43,272 bases of DNA. It comes from Tenericutes bacterium ADurb.Bin239 (GTDB taxonomy: Bacteria; Bacillota_I; Bacilli_A; RFN20; CAG-826). Each line of letters begins with the position of its first letter. Position 1 is the first letter of the stretch. The notes below the pieces were generated by a model. The model was not told the DNA's origin, did not search any database, and saw only the letters and a program-made list of their open reading frames with translations. The position numbers were made by a program, and so were the translations under genes. Of this stretch, positions 41,328 to 43,272 are shown piece after piece. The stretch covers positions 1 to 43,272 of the forward strand of contig MWCB01000013.1 of NCBI GenBank assembly GCA_002069815.1. The letters are read 5' to 3'.

Positions 41328-41721
41328 CCAATGACCACTAAAAGGAAAGAACATTAAAATTCTTTCACCAAACAAAACGAGCGGATTAACATTAATTTTA
41401 GATGTTTTTTGAGTGCCTTTTCAATGGTTTTATTGAATTAATTGAAAAATGTTCACTTTCCTGTGGAAAACTGTTTCTTTTATGTTTATTAAATGAAAAA
41501 TGTTGATTTTATGTTTTTAAAATGTTGTGGATAAATAATTATGTTTGTTAATAACTTGCTAAATCATCCACATTGTCCACATGGAAAAGGTTTTCCACAT
41601 CATTATCCACACTATCATTTTGTGGATTTGGTGGATAACTACATAAAATCGCTGTTTTATAGATAGCGTTTTGTGGACAAAAAAATCTCGTTCCCTTTTT
41701 CCTTTATTTTATTCCCAATTA

Positions 41722-41750
41722 TGTTAAATTATGACTAATGATTGCGGAGG
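41722..41750 (+). promoter_or_regulatory. dnaA -10 candidate and ribosome-binding site
   Basis: TGTTAAATT (41722-41730) could be an extended -10. GGAGG at 41746-41750 lies ten bases before the dnaA ATG. No clear -35 is present. Confidence 0.45.
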
Positions 41751-41760
41751 CAAATAGTTT

Positions 41761-43116
41761 ATGAACAGATCAATATCAGAAATTACCCAACTCTGGGATC
41801 GAACGCTTATTAGACTAAAAGAAAAAATCTCAGATTCTCGGGTATACGGAGCTTTCTTTCCCGACACCTACATCCATTCTATTAATAACGGAGTCATCAC
41901 AGCAATCGCTAACTCAAGTTTAGCGAAAACGATGTTAAACGCGACCTATCGTGATGTTATAGAAGAAACCATTAGTGAAATCACGCAATCTAATTATCAA
42001 ATTAATTTTATTGAAAAAAGCGAAATTCCGCGCGTTAGTGAAATTATTAGCGAAAAAAAGGCAACTTTCTTCAAAAACGCAAAAGTTAATCCAAATCTTA
42101 CTTTTGACACTTTTGTGGTGGGAGCATCTAGTAACTTAGAAGCTTATCAAGCCTCTATTGTGGTCGCTAATTCGCCAGGAAAACTTTATAATCCGCTTTT
42201 CCTTTATAGTGCCTCTGGTTTAGGAAAAACACACCTTTTACACGCCATTGGTAATCATGTTAAACAAAACTTACCAAATCTTAAGGTTTTATATTTAACT
42301 GCTGATGAGTTTACTGATGAATTTATTCGTTTTGTTCGTGATAATCCTAGTGATTCAATGAAAGACTTTTTCCGAACAGTGGACGTTTTATTAATGGATG
42401 ATGTCCAATTTTTAGCTAACAAACAACTAACTAGTGAAACTTTTTTCCATTTATTTAACTTATTAGTAAGTTTAGGTAAACAAATTGTCTTAACAAGTGA
42501 CCGTCATCCAAGCGAACTTAAAGGTATCGAAGATCGATTGGTAACTCGTTTTAACTCTGGTTTATCAATCAGCATCACCGCGCCCGACTTAGAAACAAGA
42601 AAAGATATCTTACGCATGAAAATTTCATTAAATAATTTAGATATTGAAGATTTTGATGAAGAAGTTATTACTTTCTTTGCTGAAAACTTCACAAACAATG
42701 TACGCGAGCTCGAGGGCGCGCTCAACCGTTTATTATTTTATGTCGTGAGCATCGCGCCTACGAAACATGTCACTATGGAAGTAGCACTCAATAGTGTTCA
42801 ATCTTTAATTAATGTTAAAGACGCTGTTGCAAAACTTAGTGAAACCAAAATTATTAATGTTGTTGCGGATTATTACAATTTAACACCTGCACTTCTCATT
42901 GGTCGTAATCGCACTAGTCAAGTTGCGCTTGCGCGTCACATTGGAATGTACTTAACTCGCGAAATTTTAGACCTTCCTTTCGCTCGTATTGGAAAAGCGT
43001 TTGGGGGAAAAGACCATAGTACTGTGATTAACGCCATCACAAAAGTGGAAAAACAGTTGAAAGAAGATCCCGCTTTAATTCAAGCGATAAATGAAATAAA
43101 AGAGCGGTTACAATAA
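41761..43116 (+). CDS. dnaA: Chromosomal replication initiator DnaA
   Basis: DnaA binds oriC boxes and opens the duplex when ATP-bound. The 451-residue protein has an N-terminal interaction domain (about 1-85), a short linker, the AAA+ domain with FVVGASSNLEAYQA, Walker A (150-157), Walker B VLLMDDVQFLA and sensor regions, and the C-terminal HTH with GGKDHSTVINAI. The P-loop reads SASGLGKT: the first glycine of the usual GxxxxGKT is serine. A GGAGG site precedes the ATG. The stop is followed by the inverted-repeat arm. Confidence 0.98.
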   Translation: MNRSISEITQLWDRTLIRLKEKISDSRVYGAFFPDTYIHSINNGVITAIANSSLAKTMLNATYRDVIEETISEITQSNYQINFIEKSEIPRVSEIISEKKATFFKNAKVNPNLTFDTFVVGASSNLEAYQASIVVANSPGKLYNPLFLYSASGLGKTHLLHAIGNHVKQNLPNLKVLYLTADEFTDEFIRFVRDNPSDSMKDFFRTVDVLLMDDVQFLANKQLTSETFFHLFNLLVSLGKQIVLTSDRHPSELKGIEDRLVTRFNSGLSISITAPDLETRKDILRMKISLNNLDIEDFDEEVITFFAENFTNNVRELEGALNRLLFYVVSIAPTKHVTMEVALNSVQSLINVKDAVAKLSETKIINVVADYYNLTPALLIGRNRTSQVALARHIGMYLTREILDLPFARIGKAFGGKDHSTVINAITKVEKQLKEDPALIQAINEIKERLQ

Positions 43117-43122
43117 TTTTAT

Positions 43123-43235
43123 TGTTACATGAAAAAGATAAAGTGACAAAATAGAAAATAAAGTTTTAAAAATAGATATTTTCAATTTAGCGGATATTAA
43201 AGTGACAAAAAAGGGTATTGTAAAGTAAAAAATAT
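43123..43235. repeat. Right arm of the perfect inverted repeat, downstream of dnaA
   Basis: This is the exact reverse complement of positions 1-113. It begins six bases after the dnaA stop. Within it TAAAGTGACAAAA occurs twice (43139-43151 and 43198-43210), 59 bp apart. No intrinsic terminator for dnaA is visible. The arm ends one base before an extended -10 promoter element that may drive the next gene, expected to be dnaN. Confidence 0.95.
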
Positions 43236-43244
43236 TGTTATAAT
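43236..43244 (+). promoter_or_regulatory. Extended -10 promoter, probably of dnaN
   Basis: TGTTATAAT lies directly after the right repeat arm. TTGTAA at 43218-43223 could be a -35 with a short 15-nt spacer. The gene itself starts beyond the window; dnaN is expected from conserved order only. Confidence 0.55.
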
Positions 43245-43272
43245 GAGGGTGGAAGAAGCAAAAAGAGTTAAA

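Larger units (their letters stand above)
41256..41760. other. Chromosomal replication origin (oriC) between rpmH and dnaA
   Basis: This 505-bp gene-free, AT-rich stretch holds a cluster of DnaA boxes. Exact TTATCCACA boxes are at 41526-41534 (minus) and 41603-41611 (plus). One-mismatch boxes are at 41462-41470, 41564-41572, 41573-41581, 41591-41599, 41630-41638 and 41672-41680; a two-mismatch site is at 41621-41629. Position between rpmH and dnaA is the standard oriC location. The strand on which most genes lie to the left fits a fork leaving from here. Confidence 0.9.

Noticed and set aside
1-43235. Reading the terminal repeats as ends of a transposon
   Set aside because: No transposase, integrase or target duplication is visible and the content between the arms is core chromosome.
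1-43272. CRISPR arrays, tRNA genes, rRNA genes and prophage genes
   Set aside because: I looked for regular repeats, tRNA T-arm/CCA patterns and phage-type proteins and found none apart from the tmRNA.

Overview
This is a low-GC window around a bacterial chromosomal origin. It carries rnpA-rpmH, a DnaA-box cluster and dnaA at its right end. To their left lie about 40 kb of housekeeping genes that mostly read away from the origin on the minus strand. Gene content and order point to Bacillota, class Bacilli, in a non-sporulating or Mollicutes-related lineage. No sporulation genes occupy the places they have in Bacillus. dnaB, walJ, tatD and mfd end in TGA and overlap or abut the next gene, so TGA is a stop codon here, unlike in the Mycoplasma code. 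The tmRNA tag ends in -FA rather than -LAA. I cannot name a genus.

Layout. 1-113 is one arm of a perfect inverted repeat; the other arm is 43123-43235, just after dnaA. 114-2250 holds a small TM2-like membrane protein, ssrA (tmRNA) and an uncharacterised membrane protein. 2247-8744 is an operon reading gdpP-rplI-dnaB-walJ-rlmH, followed by a small unknown protein and a RimK-like ATP-grasp ligase. 8855-10446 holds an unknown membrane protein and a YybS-like protein. 10500-11585 is rpsF-ssb-rpsR with a clear promoter and an S6:S18-type leader. 11624-21762 reads pth-mfd-rqcP-tilS, ftsH, dus, lysS.

21809-32861 is a block facing mostly toward the advancing fork. It has a DUF368 (PopT-like) membrane protein, a PAP2 phosphatase, an RsuA-type pseudouridine synthase, a TetR regulator with a heterodimeric ABC exporter, an FGGY kinase (minus strand) and pyruvate phosphate dikinase. 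32969-41255 reads rpmH-rnpA-yidC-jag, mnmE-tatD-rnmV-rsmA, ispE-glmU. 41256-41760 is oriC, then comes dnaA on the plus strand.

The window covers replication start and elongation (DnaA, DnaB, SSB), ribosome assembly and rescue (S6, S18, L9, L34, RlmH, RsmA, RnmV, RqcP, tmRNA, Pth), tRNA maturation (RnpA, TilS, MnmE, Dus, LysRS), membrane protein insertion and quality control (YidC, FtsH), c-di-AMP turnover (GdpP), and envelope precursor supply (GlmU, IspE, PopT-like plus PAP2). The most unusual points are the inverted repeat that brackets the origin segment, an SD-less and partly leaderless set of starts behind extended -10 promoters, hairpins set directly against start codons, the uncharacterised ATP-grasp/small-protein pair, and a changed P-loop in DnaA.
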